A stretch of DNA of 64,000 nucleotides from Scatosoma sp002474405 (GCA_937892545.1 CALAFO010000094.1:1-64000); one strand, 5' to 3'; counted from the first letter of the stretch, positions 36,273-46,525 are shown. Notes: a model not told the origin generated them from the letters alone. Translations and numbers: made by a program.

Positions 36273-39200
36273 TCAGTTTTTAAAATATTTTATGGCGGAA
36301 GCGAAAAGTTTCATATCGTATTCGCCCGGTACGTTTTTATAAAGGTCGGGGGCATAGCGTTCGGAGTGCCCCATTTTTCCGAATACGCGCCCGTCGGGGG
36401 AGGTGATGCCTTCGATAGCATATGCCGACCCGTTCGGGTTGAAACGTATGTCGTTTGTCGCTTCGCCGTTTTCGTCTACATATTGCGTCGCAATCTGCCC
36501 GTTTTCGGCAAGCTGTTTTATCAAAGATTCTTCCGCATAGAAACGCCCTTCGCCGTGCGAAATCGGCACGTTGAAAATATCGCCCGGTTTCACGCCCGCC
36601 AGCCAGGGAGATTTATCCGAAACCACGCGCGTACGCACGATTTTCGATTGATGCCGCGCGATTTTATTGTATGTGAGCGTAGGGCTGTGTTCGTCGGCGT
36701 CCAGAATTTTTCCGTAGGGGACAAGCCCTAATTTTATCAGCGCCTGAAAACCGTTGCAGATACCAAGCATCAGTCCGTCGCGTTTTTCAAGCAGAAGTTC
36801 CACCTGTTCTTTCACCGCCGCGCCGCGGAAGAACGCAGTAATGAATTTCCCGCTGCCGTCGGGTTCGTCGCCGCCCGAAAAGCCGCCGGGGATAAAAATC
36901 ATCTGCGATTTGCCGATAAGCTCGGCGAAGCGTTCCGCGCTGCGTGCCACGGCTTCGCTGCTCTGATTGTTGATGACGAAAATTTCGGGCTCCGCGTCTG
37001 CGTCGCGCATGGCTTTCGCACTGTCGTATTCGCAGTTCGTTCCGGGAAAGACGGGAATGAGTACGCGCGGTTTCGCCGTTTTTATCGCGGGAAATACGCG
37101 CTTTTCCGCTTTGTAAGAAAGCGTGGGCACGGGCGATTTTTCAAACGGAATATTGCAGCGGTATACGCCTTCCAGTTTGTTTTCGTAGGTGTGAAGCAGG
37201 CTGTTTAAGGCAATGCTTTCCGTACCTTTGGTAATCTTTCCGTCGCTTGTGATTTCGCCGAGGAGAACGCCGCCTTCAAGCTCGCTTTCCGCTGTGTCCG
37301 CCGATACTTCCACAACGAACGAGCCGTAAGAATAGCCGAAAATCGTTGTATCGGAGATTTTCCCGTAACGGAAGCCGAGCCCGTTGCCGAAGCACATTTT
37401 CATTATCGCTTCCGCGATGCCGCCGTAAGCGGGCGTGTAGCAGGCAACCGCCTTCTTTTCGTGCAGAAGCGTCGTGATCTTACCGAATACGGAAAGAAGA
37501 GATTTCGTATCGGGAAGGCGATCGGCGGTGTATGCGGGCGAGAACAGCCATACCTTATCGCCTGCGTTTTTAAATTCGGGAGAAACGATGTCCTTCGTTT
37601 TCGCCGTGGTAACGGCGAAAGAAACAAGCGTAGGGGGAACGTCTAAATTTTCGAAAGAGCCGCTCATCGAATCTTTGCCGCCTATCGAGGCAATCTGTAA
37701 ATCGAGTTGCGCGCGGAACGCGCCGAGAAGAGCGGATAACGGTTTGCCCCAACGATTTTCATCTTTGCCGAGGCGTTCGAAATATTCCTGGAAGGTGAGA
37801 TACACATCTTTGAATTCCGCGCCCGTGGCAATCAGTTTGCACACCGATTCGATTACGGCAAGATATGCGCCGTGGTAGGGGCTTTTTTCCGTAACGAAAG
37901 GGTTGTAGCCCCATGCCATCAGCGAACAATCGTCGGTGTGCTTTTTCTCCACGGAAATTTTCTGCACCATCGCCTGTACGGGGGTAAGTTGCTTTTTCCC
38001 GCCGAACGGCATAAGCACGGTGCCCGCGCCGATTGTGGAATCGAATTGCTCGGAAAGTCCGCGTTTCGAGCATACGTTCAGGTCGTTCGCAAGCGTTTCG
38101 TAATTTTCTTTGAACGTGCCGCGCACCTCTCTTTCGTAAGGAAGAGGCTTTTGCGCGTGCGCGTCGGCGTGCTTTTCCGCGCCGTTGGAATTCAGAAATT
38201 CGCGGCTGATATCTACGATTGTTTTTCCGTTCCAGCGCATCGTAAGGCGCGGTTCGGCTTTCACCACGGCTACGGGGCAAGCCTGAAGATTTTCGGTGCG
38301 CGCAAGGGCGAGGAATTTTTCCGCGTCCTCTTTCGCCACCACCACCGCCATGCGTTCCTGCGATTCGCTGATGGCAAGTTCCGTGCCGTCAAGTCCTTCG
38401 TATTTTTTCGGTATGGCGTTAAGGTCGATGTCCAGCCCGTCGGCAAGTTCGCCGATGGCTACGGAAACGCCGCCCGCGCCGAAATCGTTGCAGCGTTTAA
38501 TCAGAAGACATGCTTCTTTATTGCGGAAAAGCCGTTGCAGTTTCCGCTCTTCCGGCGCGTTGCCTTTCTGCACTTCCGCGCCGCATTTTTCAAGGGATTT
38601 CAGCGTATGCGATTTGGAAGAACCCGTCGCGCCGCCGCAGCCGTCGCGCCCCGTGCTACCGCCGAGGAGAATGACTACGTCGCCCGCGGCGGGCGTTTCT
38701 CTGCGCACGTTTCCGGCGGGAGTCGCCGCAATCACCGCGCCGATTTCCATGCGTTTCGCCGTGTAGCCGTCGTGATAAATTTCGTCTACGATTCCCGTCG
38801 CCAGCCCGATCTGATTGCCGTACGAAGAATAGCCGTCGGCGGCGGTGGTAACGATTTTACGCTGCGGAAGTTTTCCGGGAAGCGTTTCGCTCACGGGGGT
38901 GAGAGGATTTCCCGCACCCGTTACGCGCATCGCGCCGTACACGTACGAACGCCCGGAAAGGGGATCGCGGATCGCTCCGCCGATGCAGGTAGCCGCGCCG
39001 CCGAACGGCTCGATTTCCGTGGGGTGGTTGTGCGTTTCGTTTTTGAAAAGCAGCAGCCAGTCCTCGCTTTTTCCGTCCGCGTCCACCTTGATTTTCACCG
39101 TGCAGGCGTTGATTTCTTCCGATTCGTCCAGTTTATCCAGTTTGCCCTGTTTTTTCAGTTCTTTTGCGGCGATCGTGGCAAGGTCCATCAGGCATACGGG

Positions 39201-39980
39201 CTTGTTTTCGCGATGCAAATCTTTTCTTACGGCAAGATATTCTTCGTATGTTTTCTGAAGAAGTTCGTCCTCGAAAGAGGCGTTGTCGATATGCGTGAGA
39301 AAGGTGGTGTGGCGGCAGTGATCCGACCAGTAGGTGTCAATCATGCGGATTTCCGTCATGGTAGGGTTGCGCTTTTCCTTTCTGAAATAATCGCGGCAGA
39401 ATTTCACGTCGTCCTCGTCCATCGCCAACGCGTATTTCACGGCGAATTCTCTGAGCTGCTCGCCTTCCAGTTCCGTGAATCCGTCTATCGTCGCTACGCT
39501 TTCGGGCACGGGGTGCGCGATTTCCAGCGTTTCGGGGAGAGCGAGCGAAGCTTCGCGGGCTTCCACGGGGTTAATCACATATTTTTTGATTGCCGAAAGT
39601 TCGCTTTCGGAAACGTCGCCGTACAACACGTATACTTTCGCCGTGCGGATTAAAGGGCGTTCTTTCTGCGAAATTAACTGAATACATTGCGCTGCGGAAT
39701 CCGCGCGCTGATCGAATTGTCCGGGAAGGTATTCCACGGCAAACACCGTTCCGCCGCCGAAATCGGGATTTTCGCAGGCGATATCCGTCTGCGGTTCGGA
39801 AAACACCGTTTTCACGGCATAGTCAAACGTTTCGCGGTCGATATTCTCCGCGTCGTAACGGTGGATGATTCGCACGTCTTTTACGGAAGAAATGCACAGG
39901 AGGTTGTTGATGTCGGAAAGAAGCGCGCGCGCCTCTCCCGCAAGTTCTTTTTTCTTTTCCGAATAGATACGATAAGGCAT
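36273..39980 (-). CDS. purL: Phosphoribosylformylglycinamidine synthase, single-chain
   Basis: From the ATG at 39980 (AAGGAG upstream) the protein has 1235 residues, the single-chain form with synthase and glutaminase fused. The synthase part shows IDTYWSDHCRHTTF and FKNETHNHPTEIEPFGGAATCIGG. The C-terminal glutamine amidotransferase shows FPGTNCEYDSAKAM, FIPGGFSGGDEPDGSG and GICNGFQALIKLG with the nucleophilic Cys. It converts FGAR to FGAM using ATP and glutamine, the fourth step of purine synthesis. It is the last gene of the purE-L operon. A longer upstream frame (to 40175) runs into purD and lacks support. Confidence 0.97.
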   Translation of the reverse strand: MPYRIYSEKKKELAGEARALLSDINNLLCISSVKDVRIIHRYDAENIDRETFDYAVKTVFSEPQTDIACENPDFGGGTVFAVEYLPGQFDQRADSAAQCIQLISQKERPLIRTAKVYVLYGDVSESELSAIKKYVINPVEAREASLALPETLEIAHPVPESVATIDGFTELEGEQLREFAVKYALAMDEDDVKFCRDYFRKEKRNPTMTEIRMIDTYWSDHCRHTTFLTHIDNASFEDELLQKTYEEYLAVRKDLHRENKPVCLMDLATIAAKELKKQGKLDKLDESEEINACTVKIKVDADGKSEDWLLLFKNETHNHPTEIEPFGGAATCIGGAIRDPLSGRSYVYGAMRVTGAGNPLTPVSETLPGKLPQRKIVTTAADGYSSYGNQIGLATGIVDEIYHDGYTAKRMEIGAVIAATPAGNVRRETPAAGDVVILLGGSTGRDGCGGATGSSKSHTLKSLEKCGAEVQKGNAPEERKLQRLFRNKEACLLIKRCNDFGAGGVSVAIGELADGLDIDLNAIPKKYEGLDGTELAISESQERMAVVVAKEDAEKFLALARTENLQACPVAVVKAEPRLTMRWNGKTIVDISREFLNSNGAEKHADAHAQKPLPYEREVRGTFKENYETLANDLNVCSKRGLSEQFDSTIGAGTVLMPFGGKKQLTPVQAMVQKISVEKKHTDDCSLMAWGYNPFVTEKSPYHGAYLAVIESVCKLIATGAEFKDVYLTFQEYFERLGKDENRWGKPLSALLGAFRAQLDLQIASIGGKDSMSGSFENLDVPPTLVSFAVTTAKTKDIVSPEFKNAGDKVWLFSPAYTADRLPDTKSLLSVFGKITTLLHEKKAVACYTPAYGGIAEAIMKMCFGNGLGFRYGKISDTTIFGYSYGSFVVEVSADTAESELEGGVLLGEITSDGKITKGTESIALNSLLHTYENKLEGVYRCNIPFEKSPVPTLSYKAEKRVFPAIKTAKPRVLIPVFPGTNCEYDSAKAMRDADAEPEIFVINNQSSEAVARSAERFAELIGKSQMIFIPGGFSGGDEPDGSGKFITAFFRGAAVKEQVELLLEKRDGLMLGICNGFQALIKLGLVPYGKILDADEHSPTLTYNKIARHQSKIVRTRVVSDKSPWLAGVKPGDIFNVPISHGEGRFYAEESLIKQLAENGQIATQYVDENGEATNDIRFNPNGSAYAIEGITSPDGRVFGKMGHSERYAPDLYKNVPGEYDMKLFASAIKYFKN

Positions 39981-40053
39981 AATGATGATTTTCTCCTTGT
40001 TGGTTTGCGGTTCCGCGTTTATGCGGCGGAAAAACTCGCGGCAAAACGCCGGA

Positions 40054-41325
40054 TTATTCCGCCGAAACAAGCAATGCTTTTTTGCCGATGTCTTTTCTGC
40101 AATATTTGTTTTTAAAGGTGATTTGTTCCGCCTTTTCGTAGGCAAGATCAACGGCTTCGCGTAGCGTGGGGGCAACGGCGGTTACGTTCAGCACCCGTCC
40201 GCCCGCGGTGAGCAACGTTCCGTTTTCTCCCGCTTTCACGCCCGCGTAATATACGCTTTGTTCTATGTTTTCGGGCACGGTAATTTCAAACCCCGTTTCG
40301 TATTTTTTCGGGTACCCCTGCGAAGCAAGCACCACGCACGCGGCGGCGTTGTCTGAAAATTTCACTTCCGTTTCCGCCAATTTTCCGTAAGTAACGGCGC
40401 GCATTACGGTAAGAAGGTCGCTTTCCAGAAGAGGAAGCACCACCTGCGCTTCGGGGTCGCCGAAACGGCAGTTGTATTCGATTACTTTCGGACCGTCTTT
40501 CGTGAGCATCAGTCCGAAATACAGGCAGCCTTTAAACGTTCGGCCTTCCGCGTTCATCGCACGGATGGTGGGCAGAAATATTTTTTCCATACATTTTTCC
40601 GCCACGGCTTTCGTGTAGAAAGGGTTGGGCGCTATCGTGCCCATGCCGCCCGTATTCAGCCCTTCGTCGTTATCTTCGGCTCGTTTATGATCCATGGAAG
40701 AAATCATCGGAACAATCGTGTTGCCGTCCGTGAACGAAAGCACCGATACTTCCGGACCGCTTAAAAACTCTTCCACCACGATTTTCGCGCCGCTCTCTCC
40801 GAACACTTTATCCAGCATCATCGAACGAATCGCGCTTTGCGCTTCTTCTTTCGTTTCCGCAATGACAACGCCCTTGCCGAGGGCGAGCCCGTCCGCTTTG
40901 ATTACCGCGGGCAGCGGCGCGGATTCAAGATAGGCAAGCGCGTCGCCGGCATTATCGAACACCTCGTAAGCCGCGGTGGGAATATGGTATTTTTTCATCA
41001 GATTTTTTGAAAAAACTTTGCTGCCTTCGATGATTGCGGCGTTTTTTTTCGGACCGAAACAGGGGATTCCCGCCGCTTCCAGCGCGTCTGCCGCACCGAG
41101 TACGAGGGGATCGTCGGGCGTAACCACGGCGTAATCTATCTTTTCTTCCACGGCGAATTTCACAATATTTTTAACGTCTTTCGCGCCGATGTTCACGCAT
41201 ACGGCGTCTTTCGCGATACCGCCGTTTCCGGGTAACGCGTAAATCGCCGATACGGATTTGTTTTCTTTGAGTTTTTTTATGACGGCGTGTTCGCGTCCGC
41301 CTCCGCCTACCACAAGTATTTTCAT
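40054..41325 (-). CDS. purD: Phosphoribosylamine-glycine ligase (GARS)
   Basis: This 423-residue ATP-grasp enzyme begins MKILVVGGGGREHAVI and shows PGNGGIAKDA, VIKADGLALGKGVVIA and YNCRFGDPEAQVVLPLL, all hallmarks of PurD. It joins glycine to phosphoribosylamine in the second step. It lies between purH and purL in the operon; AAAGGAGAACG precedes the start. Confidence 0.97.
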   Translation of the reverse strand: MKILVVGGGGREHAVIKKLKENKSVSAIYALPGNGGIAKDAVCVNIGAKDVKNIVKFAVEEKIDYAVVTPDDPLVLGAADALEAAGIPCFGPKKNAAIIEGSKVFSKNLMKKYHIPTAAYEVFDNAGDALAYLESAPLPAVIKADGLALGKGVVIAETKEEAQSAIRSMMLDKVFGESGAKIVVEEFLSGPEVSVLSFTDGNTIVPMISSMDHKRAEDNDEGLNTGGMGTIAPNPFYTKAVAEKCMEKIFLPTIRAMNAEGRTFKGCLYFGLMLTKDGPKVIEYNCRFGDPEAQVVLPLLESDLLTVMRAVTYGKLAETEVKFSDNAAACVVLASQGYPKKYETGFEITVPENIEQSVYYAGVKAGENGTLLTAGGRVLNVTAVAPTLREAVDLAYEKAEQITFKNKYCRKDIGKKALLVSAE

Positions 41326-41374
41326 GAATCGTTCTCCTTTGCGGTGCCGTATCCGTACTATGTCTGTCTCGTGC

Positions 41375-42559
41375 TCAGTGATGGAAAAGACGCATGCCCG
41401 TGAAGCACATCACGATGCCGTATTCGTCGCAACGGCGGATAACGTCCTCGTCGCGAATCGAACCGCCCGGCTGCGCCACGTAAGAAACGCCGCTCTTATA
41501 AGCACGCTGAATGTTGTCGTCGAAAGGGAAGAATGCGTCCGAGCCGAGGGAAACGCCGCGAATCGAGGAAAGATAAGCGGCAATATCGCTATCCGTAAGC
41601 GGTTCGGGGCGGGATACGAAATATTTCTGCCAGTTTCCTTCGGCGCATACGTCTTCTTCGTTGCGATTGATGTATCCGTCGATTACGTTATCGCGCGTGG
41701 CTCTTCCTATATCGCTTCTGAAAGGCAGCGAAAGCACCTTATCGCATTGCCGTAAAAACCACGTGTCCGCTTTCGAACCCGCAAGCCGCGTGCAGTGGAT
41801 TCGCGATTGCTGTCCCGCGCCAACGCCGATCGCCTGCCCGTCGAACGCGTAGCAGACGGAATTCGACTGCGTGTATTTCAACGTAATGAGGGAAATGATC
41901 AGGTCTCTTTTCGCGCTTTCGGGAAGAGTCGTATTTTTCGTAACGATTTTTTCAAGCAGAGTTTCGTCAATCCCGAAATCGTTTCTGCCCTGCTCGAACG
42001 TGATTCCGAAAACCTGTTTCCGTTCAATCGGTTCGGGAATATAATTCTCGTCAATTTGAACAACGTTATACATGCCCTTGCGTTTGCCTTTCAGAATTTC
42101 AAGCGCTTCGGGAAGATACCCCGGCGCAATCACGCCGTCGGATACTTCGCGGGCAAGAAGTTTTGCCGTGGGCACGTCGCACACGTCGGAAAGCGCCACC
42201 CAGTCGCCGAACGAACACATGCGGTCCGTGCCTCTTGCACGGGCATAAGCAAGGGCAAGCGGAGATTCGTCCACGCCTTGCACGTCGTCGACGAAGCATG
42301 CCTTTTTCAATTTTTCGCTCATCGGCAAGCCGACCGCCGCGCCTGCGGGGCTGACGTGTTTGAACGACGCCGCGGCAGGAATCGAAAGCGCTTCTTTCAG
42401 TTCTTTCACCAGTTGCCAGGAATTGAACGCGTCGAGAAAATTGATATAGCCGGGATGCCCGTTCAGAACGGCGACGGGCAGGTCTTTTCCGTTTTGCATG
42501 AAAATGCGCGCAGGTTTCTGATTCGGATTGCAGCCGTATTTCAGTTGAAGTTCTTTCAT
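41375..42559 (-). CDS. purH: AICAR transformylase without IMP cyclohydrolase domain
   Basis: The product is 394 residues and contains only the transformylase half of PurH: KYGCNPNQKPAR near the start, AASFKHVSPAGAAVG with the catalytic Lys-His, QVFGITFEQ, YTQSNSVCYAFDGQAIGVGAGQQSRIHC and SDAFFPFDDNIQRA. The N-terminal MGS-like cyclohydrolase domain of the usual fused protein (about 520 residues) is missing. The next upstream gene encodes a PurO-type cyclohydrolase, which explains the split. It transfers a formyl group from 10-formyl-THF to AICAR (ZMP). Confidence 0.95.
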   Translation of the reverse strand: MKELQLKYGCNPNQKPARIFMQNGKDLPVAVLNGHPGYINFLDAFNSWQLVKELKEALSIPAAASFKHVSPAGAAVGLPMSEKLKKACFVDDVQGVDESPLALAYARARGTDRMCSFGDWVALSDVCDVPTAKLLAREVSDGVIAPGYLPEALEILKGKRKGMYNVVQIDENYIPEPIERKQVFGITFEQGRNDFGIDETLLEKIVTKNTTLPESAKRDLIISLITLKYTQSNSVCYAFDGQAIGVGAGQQSRIHCTRLAGSKADTWFLRQCDKVLSLPFRSDIGRATRDNVIDGYINRNEEDVCAEGNWQKYFVSRPEPLTDSDIAAYLSSIRGVSLGSDAFFPFDDNIQRAYKSGVSYVAQPGGSIRDEDVIRRCDEYGIVMCFTGMRLFHH

Positions 42560-42586
42560 TTGTATCTCTCCCGAAAAGTGGAATCT

Positions 42587-43315
42587 TCAGTGTTTGTTGA
42601 TCAGTCGGTCGGTATAAGTTCCCGTTGCGATATCGATATAGCGCACGTACAGGGAAATTTTGTTTTCTTCGTTCAGGGCGTTCCAGAGAATTTCGGCGAA
42701 TCGCTCCGCCGTATCGGGAATCGCCACTCTCACGGGCTCGCCCGAAAAGGTAGGCAGCGGGTTGCCGTCGCCTGTATAAGTGCGGATAAAATGCCCGATT
42801 CCCGCGAGCGGCGCATAAGAAAACGTAAAGCGATTGCATGCCGAGCCGTTTTCGTCGGCGCTTTTTAAAATGCTCAGTTCGTATTTCGCCTTATTTTCGT
42901 CGCCCGCATATAAAATGCCGCTGATACGAGGGGTGAAATTAGGAAAATCCGGCTCGAAACAGCGCGTTTCCAGCGATTCGCAAAAGGTTTTTCCCCGGCT
43001 CATTCCGTCGAAAACCGTGTCCGTCTGGTCGCCGTTCGTAACAATCGTGTCGTTTTGTAACTGCCGCACGGCGTTATAGATAATCAGCGAAGGATCGGTA
43101 ACTTTCGACGGATCGAACGGAATCGTGCGGAGCGTGCCGTCCGCCGTCTTTTCAAAAACGCGGTTGCGGCTGTTTTCGCTTCTACCGCTGATAAAATAGG
43201 CGAGAGCGAAATGTTTTTTATCGGGCGTCGTGCCGAGGATGATGCCGCGTCCGGGGTAAGAAATGTTTTTAAGAAGCGCGTCCGCTTCGTAAACTTTATA
43301 CGTTTCGTTTTCCAT
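42587..43315 (-). CDS. purO: IMP cyclohydrolase, PurO-type
   Basis: The product has 242 residues from the ATG at 43315 (AAGGAA upstream). It opens with a segment characteristic of the PurO/IMP_cyclohyd fold (YPGRGIILGTTPDKKHFALAYFISGRSENSRNR, read in parts) and has TNGDQTDTVFDG, DFPNFTPRISGI and GIGHFIRTYTGDGNPLPTFSGEP. It should close FAICAR to IMP, the final step, replacing the missing PurH N-domain. Placement next to the stand-alone transformylase supports this strongly. PurO is best known from archaea, but bacterial relatives exist in Clostridia. Confidence 0.88.
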   Translation of the reverse strand: MENETYKVYEADALLKNISYPGRGIILGTTPDKKHFALAYFISGRSENSRNRVFEKTADGTLRTIPFDPSKVTDPSLIIYNAVRQLQNDTIVTNGDQTDTVFDGMSRGKTFCESLETRCFEPDFPNFTPRISGILYAGDENKAKYELSILKSADENGSACNRFTFSYAPLAGIGHFIRTYTGDGNPLPTFSGEPVRVAIPDTAERFAEILWNALNEENKISLYVRYIDIATGTYTDRLINKH

Positions 43316-43407
43316 TTGTTTTTTCCTTGTTTCGTGCGCGGAGGCTCTGCTTTCCGCAATGCGCCGACGGTTGCTTTTTGCCGTCCGCGGAGGGGGAAGA
43401 ATCGTCG

Positions 43408-44046
43408 TTATTCGCCTGCCCCGTTGTCGCGTGCAAGCATGTTTTCGCATACCTTTTCTGCGGAGAGCGGAAGAATTTTCCATTCCGCTTCGCGCATTAC
43501 GCGTTGCTGCAACGTTTCGGGCGTATCGTTTGGCTGAATTTCCACGGCTTTCTGCATGATGATTTTTCCGCCGTCGGGAATCTCGTTCACGAAATGAACG
43601 GTGGCGCCCGTTACTTTTACGCCGTAAGCAAGCGCGGCTTCGTGCACGCGCAAGCCGTAATAGCCTTTTCCGCAGAAAGAGGGAATCAGGGAGGGGTGCA
43701 CGTTGATGATTCTGTTTTCGTAATTTTTAACGAACGACGGAGAAAAAATACGCAAAAATCCCGCAAGCACGATAAGCCCGATATTATATTTCTTTAAAAC
43801 CGCCGTCAGCTCCGCTTCGAATTCTTCCTGCGTATGCCCGTTTTTTTCCGCCGTCGCCGTATCTTTCCCCGCGTTTTTCGCCCGTTGCAGGGCATATGCG
43901 GCAGGATTGTCGGAAACGACGAGCACGATATGTCCGCTACGGATTATGCCGCTTTTTTCCGCGTCGAGCAGCGCCTGAAGATTCGTGCCGCCGCCGGAAA
44001 CGAACACGGCGATATTCACTTTTTCGCCCGTAATGCCGTCTTTCAT
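43408..44046 (-). CDS. purN: Phosphoribosylglycinamide formyltransferase
   Basis: This 212-residue GART shows VNIAVFVSGGGTNLQALLD at the N-terminus, the substrate loop and catalytic residues in NVHPSLIPSFCGKGYYG (Asn and His) and ATVHFVNEIPDGGKII with the catalytic Asp region. It formylates GAR with 10-formyl-THF in the third step. Its ATG overlaps the end of purM by four bases. Confidence 0.96.
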   Translation of the reverse strand: MKDGITGEKVNIAVFVSGGGTNLQALLDAEKSGIIRSGHIVLVVSDNPAAYALQRAKNAGKDTATAEKNGHTQEEFEAELTAVLKKYNIGLIVLAGFLRIFSPSFVKNYENRIINVHPSLIPSFCGKGYYGLRVHEAALAYGVKVTGATVHFVNEIPDGGKIIMQKAVEIQPNDTPETLQQRVMREAEWKILPLSAEKVCENMLARDNGAGE

Positions 44047-45083
44047 TTCAGCGTTACCTTTACGTCGGATTTCACGATTCTGCCGATCGTGTAGGCGTTT
44101 TCTCCGTTGGCGCGTAAAATTTCCAGCGCGGCGGCTTCGTCTTGTTTCGCCACCACAACGCTCATGCCTACGCCCATGTTGAACGTATTGAACATATCCC
44201 GTTCGGGCACGTCGCCCGCCTTTTGAATCAGGCGGAAAACCGAGGGGATTTTCACCGCGGATTTTTCGATTTCCGCGCCCAGTCCGTCGGGAATGCTGCG
44301 GGGAATGTTTTCAAAGAATCCGCCGCCCGTGATGTGCGATACGCCTTTTACTTTCACTTTATCAAACAGGGCAAGCATCGGCTTCACGTAAATTTTCGTA
44401 GGCGCGAGCAACGCTTCTCCGAGGGATTGTCCGCCCAGTTCTTCGCGGGGGCTTTTCAGGTCGCAATGTTCTATGTCCAACGCTTTGCGCACCAGCGAAA
44501 ATCCGTTGGAATGTACGCCGGAAGAGGGGAGAGCAATCACAACGTCGCCTTCCCGCATCGTTTTATTGTCCAGAATGTTTTTCTTATCCACCATGCCTAC
44601 GGCAAAGCCCGCAAGGTCGTATTCGTCCGCGGGATAGAATCCGGGCATTTCCGCCGTTTCGCCGCCGATTAAAGCCGCGCCGCTCTGTACGCAACCTTCG
44701 GCTACGCCCGAAACGATTTCCGCGATTTTTTCGGGAACGTTTTTCCCGCAGGCGATATAATCGAGGAAGAACAGCGGCTTCGCTCCGCAGCAGATTATGT
44801 CGTTCACGCACATTGCCACGCAGTCGATGCCCACGGTGTCGTGTTTATCCATAAGGAAAGCGATTTTCAGTTTCGTGCCCACGCCGTCGGTGCCGCTCAC
44901 CAGTACGGGGTGTTCCATGCCTTTCATGTTCGGGTCGAACAATCCGCCGAATCCGCCCACGTCGGAACAAACTCCGTCCGTAACGGTGCGCGCGATATGT
45001 TTTTTCATCAGATCCACGGCTTTGTAGCCTGCGGTGATATCAACGCCTGCGTCGGCGTAAGATTTGGAATACGAATCTTTCAT
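44043..45083 (-). CDS. purM: Phosphoribosylformylglycinamidine cyclo-ligase (AIRS)
   Basis: From the ATG at 45083 (CAAGGAGT upstream) the protein is 346 residues. It has SYSKSYADAGVDITAGYKAV, LVSGTDGVGTKLKIAF, IDCVAMCVNDIICCGAKPLFFLDY and GLIGGETAEMPGFY-type motifs (seen as ALIGGETAEMPGFY), all typical of PurM. It makes aminoimidazole ribotide from FGAM with ATP, the fifth step. Six bases separate it from purF. A longer frame to 45344 is antisense noise over purF. Confidence 0.97.
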   Translation of the reverse strand: MKDSYSKSYADAGVDITAGYKAVDLMKKHIARTVTDGVCSDVGGFGGLFDPNMKGMEHPVLVSGTDGVGTKLKIAFLMDKHDTVGIDCVAMCVNDIICCGAKPLFFLDYIACGKNVPEKIAEIVSGVAEGCVQSGAALIGGETAEMPGFYPADEYDLAGFAVGMVDKKNILDNKTMREGDVVIALPSSGVHSNGFSLVRKALDIEHCDLKSPREELGGQSLGEALLAPTKIYVKPMLALFDKVKVKGVSHITGGGFFENIPRSIPDGLGAEIEKSAVKIPSVFRLIQKAGDVPERDMFNTFNMGVGMSVVVAKQDEAAALEILRANGENAYTIGRIVKSDVKVTLK

Positions 45084-45088
45084 AGGTG

Positions 45089-46525
45089 TTACTCCTTGTT
45101 GTTTTCCGATATTTTCGTCTCGAAACGGTTTTTCATGGGCGCGGAAGGAATTTCGGTGGGGTATACGCCGTCGAAACAGGCGGTGCAATAGCCGCTGCCG
45201 TTTACGCCTTTCGCCATCTGTTTCGCGCTTTCCAGTCCGAGGTAGCCCAGCGAATCCACGCCGATGAGTTTTGCTATTTCGGGTACGGTGTGTTTGCACG
45301 CAATCAGGTTTTCTTTGGAATCGATATCCGTTCCGTAGTAGCACGGGTTCGTGAACGCGGGGGCGGAAACGCGCATATGAATTTCCGTCGCGCCCGCCTC
45401 GCGAAGCAGTTTGACGATGCGCGCGCTCGTGGTGCCTCGCACGATCGAATCGTCAATCAGCACAACGCGCTTTCCTTTCACCACTTCGGAAACGGGGTTA
45501 AGCTTGATTTTCACTTTGTCCTCGCGGCTTTTCTGTCCGGGCGCGATAAACGTTCTGCCGATGTATTTGTTTTTGATAAAGCCGAGTTCGTAGGGGATTC
45601 CCGATTGACGGGAATATCCGATGGCGGCGTCGATTCCCGAATCGGGCACGCCGATCACCACGTCCGCCTGAACGGGATGTTCCAGGGCAAGGAACGCGCC
45701 CGCACGCATCCGCGCGCTGTGTACGCAACAGCCTTCGATTACGGAATCGGGTCGGGCAAAATAGATATATTCGAAAACGCACAGCGTGTGCGGCGCTTTT
45801 TTGCAATGGTCCTCGATGGAACGGATGCCGTTTTTCTCAAAGACGAGAATTTCGCCGGGACGAATATCGCGGATCAGCATCGCTCCCACGGCGTCCAACG
45901 CGCAACTTTCCGAAGCCACGATGTAGCGCCCGTCCTCCGTTTTGCCGTAGCAGAGCGGACGGAAACCGTGTTCGTCGCGTACGGCAATCAGTTTCGAGGG
46001 GGAGGCGATCACCAAAGAATACGCGCCTTTCAGTTTGTTCATCGCGACGTTGATCGCCTGTTCGATGGAAGGGGCGGTAAGCCGCGCTTTGGTGATGAGG
46101 TAAGAAATCACTTCCGTATCGCTGGTGGTGTGAAAAATCGAGCCTTCCAGTTCGAGGGAACGGCGAAGTTCGCCCGAATTCACAAGGTTGCCGTTGTGCG
46201 CCAGCGCCATTCTGCCTTTCACGTGATTCACCACGATGGGCTGTGCGTTCGAACGATCGTTGCCGCCCGTGGTGCCGTAGCGCACGTGCCCTACGGCAAT
46301 GTTTCCCTCGCCCAGTCGCGCAAGGTTTTCCGGCGTGAATACGTCGTTCACCAACCCGACGTCTTTATACGAGGTGAAAACGCCGTCGTCGTTGACAACG
46401 ATGCCGCAGGATTCCTGTCCGCGATGCTGAAGCGCGAACAAGCCGTAATAGGTGGTGTCCGCCACGGCGCAGGTGGTGGGGGAAAAAACGCCGAATACGC
46501 CGCATTCTTCTCTTAAAGTGCTCAT
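45089..46525 (-). CDS. purF: Amidophosphoribosyltransferase
   Basis: The product is 478 residues. The N-terminus MSTLREECGVFGVF has the short propeptide and the Cys that becomes the glutaminase nucleophile after processing. ALQHRGQESCGI is the Ntn-hydrolase signature. GKRVVLIDDSIVRGTTSARIV-type text is the PRPP-binding motif (core LIDDSIVRGTTS). Cys residues in CVFEYIYFARPD, NLIACKHT and GYCTACFDG match ligands of the Fe-S cluster of Bacillus-type PurF. It catalyses the committed step from PRPP and glutamine. Confidence 0.97.
   Translation of the reverse strand: MSTLREECGVFGVFSPTTCAVADTTYYGLFALQHRGQESCGIVVNDDGVFTSYKDVGLVNDVFTPENLARLGEGNIAVGHVRYGTTGGNDRSNAQPIVVNHVKGRMALAHNGNLVNSGELRRSLELEGSIFHTTSDTEVISYLITKARLTAPSIEQAINVAMNKLKGAYSLVIASPSKLIAVRDEHGFRPLCYGKTEDGRYIVASESCALDAVGAMLIRDIRPGEILVFEKNGIRSIEDHCKKAPHTLCVFEYIYFARPDSVIEGCCVHSARMRAGAFLALEHPVQADVVIGVPDSGIDAAIGYSRQSGIPYELGFIKNKYIGRTFIAPGQKSREDKVKIKLNPVSEVVKGKRVVLIDDSIVRGTTSARIVKLLREAGATEIHMRVSAPAFTNPCYYGTDIDSKENLIACKHTVPEIAKLIGVDSLGYLGLESAKQMAKGVNGSGYCTACFDGVYPTEIPSAPMKNRFETKISENNKE

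Noticed and set aside
37872..39653. 593-codon plus-strand ORF
   Set aside because: It is antisense to purL, a gene with clear motifs throughout, and has the Phe/Arg/His-rich composition of a shadow frame.
45086..46516. 476-codon plus-strand ORF
   Set aside because: It is an exact antisense mirror of purF with no ribosome site and no recognisable motif.
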